This document shows positions 32,886 to 34,489 of a stretch of 34,489 bases of DNA, piece by piece. A program made the translations under genes and the position numbers. The notes beneath the pieces are model-generated. The model ran no database searches and was not told the origin of the DNA. It saw nothing but the letters and a program-made list of their open reading frames with translations. Position 1 is the stretch's first letter. Every line of letters starts with the position of its first letter. Source of the stretch: an uncultured Eubacteriales bacterium (GTDB lineage: Bacteria; Bacillota; Clostridia; Oscillospirales; Acutalibacteraceae); the NCBI GenBank assembly GCA_900316555.1, contig ONDL01000025.1, positions 1 through 34,489 of the forward strand, in the 5' to 3' direction.

Positions 32886-32921
32886 GATAAAAAAACAAGT
32901 TGAGAAATTTTCGAAAAACAC

Positions 32922-32950
32922 TTGCTTTTTTTTCATTTTTCTGTTATTAT
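32922..32950 (+). promoter_or_regulatory. Promoter of rpmB
   Basis: -35 TTGCTT (32922-32927) and -10 TATTAT (32945-32950), 17 bases apart, in an intergenic region divergent from the M50 gene. The strong ribosome site AAGGAGGTG follows. Confidence 0.7.
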
Positions 32951-32997
32951 AACAAAGTTAGGAATAATATTTGATTTGACTAAGGAGGTGCAGACGC

Positions 32998-33186
32998 ATG
33001 GCAAAATGTGAATTCTGCGGTAAGGATGTAAAGTTCGGTATCAAGGTATCTCACTCACACAGACGTTCCAACAGAACCTGGAAGCCCAACGTACAGCGCG
33101 TAAAGGCTATCGTTGACGGATCTCCCAAGCGTGTATATGCTTGCACCCGTTGTTTGCGTTCAGGCAAGGTAACCCGTGCCAACTAA
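32998..33186 (+). CDS. rpmB: 50S ribosomal protein L28 (zinc-ribbon form)
   Basis: A 62-residue L28. It starts MAKCEFCGKDV and has a second Cys pair in CTRC, so it is the zinc-binding (C+) version. SHSHRRSNRTWKPN is the conserved rRNA-binding stretch. The ribosome site AAGGAGGTG is near perfect. It stands alone as a single-gene transcript with a strong terminator. Confidence 0.98.
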   Translation: MAKCEFCGKDVKFGIKVSHSHRRSNRTWKPNVQRVKAIVDGSPKRVYACTRCLRSGKVTRAN

Positions 33187-33195
33187 GAATTAAAT

Positions 33196-33223
33196 GGGCT
33201 GTTCACCGGAACAGCCCTTTTTT
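33196..33223 (+). terminator. Terminator of rpmB
   Basis: A 9-bp perfect stem GGGCTGTTC/GAACAGCCC (33196-33204/33209-33217) with a 4-nt loop and six T's after it. Confidence 0.92.
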
Positions 33224-33241
33224 CATATCTGTAAAAATATT

Positions 33242-33270
33242 AAGGTCGGACTGTGAGTCCGACCTTTTTT
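33242..33270. terminator. Second, bidirectional terminator
   Basis: An 11-bp perfect stem AAGGTCGGACT/AGTCCGACCTT (33242-33252/33256-33266), 3-nt loop, T-run on the plus side (to 33270) and an AT-rich run on the minus side. It lies three bases past the stop of the cohesin-like protein gene and probably serves that gene, with backup for rpmB. Confidence 0.85.
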
Positions 33271-33273
33271 CGT

Positions 33274-34299
33274 TTAGTTATAAAGAATTTCCTTCTTGCG
33301 CATTACGAACAGCGCGGACGTCGCAATAAACAGCGCGCCCAGACAGATAAGCGCATTTCCGGGGCCGCCCGTGCCTACGGGAGCCTTTTCCTCGGGTGTG
33401 GTCGGCGGCTCAGTCGGAGCTGTCGGCGGTTCGGGCTTTTCACCTGTTGCAGAGGTCGCGTCTGTCGACGCCGTGTTATATGCGGTACTCTCCTCGGGTT
33501 CATCGGGAGTTGCTGGAATAATGTTTCCGTGCTCGTCCGTTGCCAGCGGAGCTGTCGTTACGGGAGCGGTGGTCGCCTGGACGAAGTTCGATTGCGTGAG
33601 GAAAGTGTTGCGGGAAAGACGTACAGAATCAATCGCTCTCTGGCTCAGCTCCGAATTTGATACAAAAAATACTTCTTTATCTACATCGCTTTTGCGGGTC
33701 TTTGGATCCAGCTCAGAAGCGCAGAGCACATCAACCGTGAGGTCGCACTTTGTAATAACAGGCTGCTCAGGGTCAAGCTCATTGACATTGAAGATAATCT
33801 TAACGAAAGGAACCTCTTTCGTGGAAAAATCGTAAAGATTAATGCTGGACGAGCGGTAGATAATCACGTTTTCGCCGTAGGTGATGGCTGCCTTGTCGCC
33901 GATCGTGGGACAGATCGACTCGGGATTGTTCAGTTCCTCGGAAACAGTGAAAACCTCGGGGTCATAATAGAGGTACCATTGTACGTTCATCATGTTCATA
34001 GAACAACGCAAAGAATAGGTAACCTCAACCTGCTTCTTGCTGACGGAATACTCAGCCGTAGCGTTCGGGAAAAAATTTGAGATCGCATTGACGGTAAGCG
34101 CGGGATAATCCGCGGGAATGACCTCCTCGGTTGAAGTCGGCTGCGTCGTTTCAGCGGTTGATGACAACGGCTCGGTGCTATCTTGGGCAGCAGGCGTATT
34201 CAGTTGTGTTTCCTCAGGCTCTTCCTCAGCGTAAACTCCCGTAAGGGACGCAATCACGAGGACGAGTGTCATAAAAAGACAAACCGTCCATTTAGACAT
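33274..34299 (-). CDS. Surface-anchored protein with a single cohesin-like domain (scaffoldin candidate)
   Basis: From the ATG at 34299 it has 341 residues. A signal peptide (1-24) is followed by a Thr/Glu-rich spacer, then a domain (about 66-230) that matches the two modules of the amylase: SNFFPNATAEY, QVEVTYSLR, NVQWYLYYDPEVFTV, EVPFVKIIF. A Pro/Thr linker (about 245-305) leads to a membrane helix (about 315-333) and the tail MRKKEILYN. The segment before the helix is APVGTGGPG, only loosely like LPxTG. I infer a cell-surface docking point for dockerin-bearing amylases. A GTG one codon earlier is less well spaced from GGAGG. Sequence distance from the amylase modules suggests different binding specificity. 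Confidence 0.75.
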   Translation of the reverse strand: MSKWTVCLFMTLVLVIASLTGVYAEEEPEETQLNTPAAQDSTEPLSSTAETTQPTSTEEVIPADYPALTVNAISNFFPNATAEYSVSKKQVEVTYSLRCSMNMMNVQWYLYYDPEVFTVSEELNNPESICPTIGDKAAITYGENVIIYRSSSINLYDFSTKEVPFVKIIFNVNELDPEQPVITKCDLTVDVLCASELDPKTRKSDVDKEVFFVSNSELSQRAIDSVRLSRNTFLTQSNFVQATTAPVTTAPLATDEHGNIIPATPDEPEESTAYNTASTDATSATGEKPEPPTAPTEPPTTPEEKAPVGTGGPGNALICLGALFIATSALFVMRKKEILYN

Positions 34300-34332
34300 C
34301 ACGAAAACCTCCGAACAGCATTTTCTCTATAC

Positions 34333-34361
34333 ATTATACCCTAAGTTGTATTAAAAATCAA
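34333..34361 (-). promoter_or_regulatory. Promoter of the cohesin-like surface protein gene
   Basis: On the minus strand -35 TTGATT (34361-34356) and -10 TATAAT (34338-34333) are 17 bases apart. It lies after the terminator of the upstream partial gene, so the two are independently transcribed. Confidence 0.8.
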
Positions 34362-34374
34362 GCATTACAAAAAC

Positions 34375-34403
34375 AAACGCTCCCTCAGATAAAGGGAGCG
34401 TTT
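34375..34403 (-). terminator. Terminator of the partial gene at the window edge
   Basis: An 11-bp perfect stem AAACGCTCCCT/AGGGAGCGTTT (34375-34385/34393-34403) with a 7-nt loop, followed on the minus strand by GTTTTTGT. Confidence 0.88.
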
Positions 34404-34418
34404 ATGGTAGTCAGTTAA

Positions 34419-34489
34419 TTACTTGTTGTACTTCTTGCGTGAGAAGTAGAATACGCCGAGAGCGCCGACTACAACTACAAAGATAACTG
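34419..34489 (-). CDS. C-terminus of another anchored surface protein (partial)
   Basis: The last 23 codons of a gene that enters from the right edge. They encode a hydrophobic helix VIFVVVVGALGVFYFS followed by RKKYNK and stop, the same tail type as the other two anchored proteins here. The gene ends before a strong terminator. Its N-terminal domains are outside the window; by context it may be a further cohesin-type or adhesion protein, but that cannot be shown. Confidence 0.7.
   Translation of the reverse strand, partial: VIFVVVVGALGVFYFSRKKYNK

Noticed and set aside
33274..33370. Canonical LPxTG sorting signal
   Set aside because: The motif before the membrane helix reads APVGTGG; the match is too loose to call, so it is reported only as a possible variant.

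Overview
The window looks like the chromosome of a low-to-mid GC Gram-positive anaerobe of the Ruminococcaceae/Oscillospirales, most like Ruminococcus bromii and its relatives. Three things point there: a secreted GH13 amylase that carries starch-binding modules, a dockerin and two cohesin-like modules in one chain (the amylosome design known from R. bromii Amy4/Sca1); a second, surface-anchored protein with the same cohesin-like domain; and Firmicutes housekeeping synteny (scpA-scpB-...-dac-rluB, alaS with mltG and a U32 protein, zinc-ribbon L28, ThyX). This placement is inferred from gene content; no database was searched.

Layout. 1-766: AT-rich stretch with a tandem repeat, a multi-hairpin repeat element, a probable gene remnant, and a tRNA-Pro(GGG) with its own promoter and terminator. 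767-1816: a secreted, C-terminally anchored protein with a CBM26-like domain. 2013-11539 (all minus strand): a tightly packed nine-gene run, thyX-tmk-DUF2156-GNAT-DJ-1-MTHFS-mltG-U32-alaS, behind one strong promoter. 11737-14063 (minus): an amino-acid ABC importer. 14269-18937 (minus): the large amylosome amylase, whose last two starch-binding modules are disturbed by a +1 frameshift near 14700. 19336-23478 (plus): potABCD-type polyamine importer. 23577-24494 (plus): a lipoprotein alpha/beta hydrolase. 24541-27708 (minus): a three-gene biotin-dependent carboxyltransferase set without a membrane decarboxylase subunit. 27786-32822 (minus): M50 protease-scpA-scpB-DUF2953/GerW fusion-dac-rluB. 32998-33186 (plus): rpmB. 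33274-34489 (minus): a cohesin-like surface protein and the 3' end of another anchored protein.

Function. Three loci (767, 14269-18937, 33274-34489) plausibly form part of one extracellular starch-degrading system: an enzyme that can both dock and be docked onto, a wall- or membrane-held cohesin protein, and an anchored starch-binding candidate. The rest is housekeeping: dTTP and folate metabolism, cell-wall synthesis, nutrient import, chromosome segregation, and a GerW-type sporulation protein. The amylosome node, its frameshift, the DUF2953-GerW fusion with a retained internal start, and the transcarboxylase-like operon are the points most worth following up.
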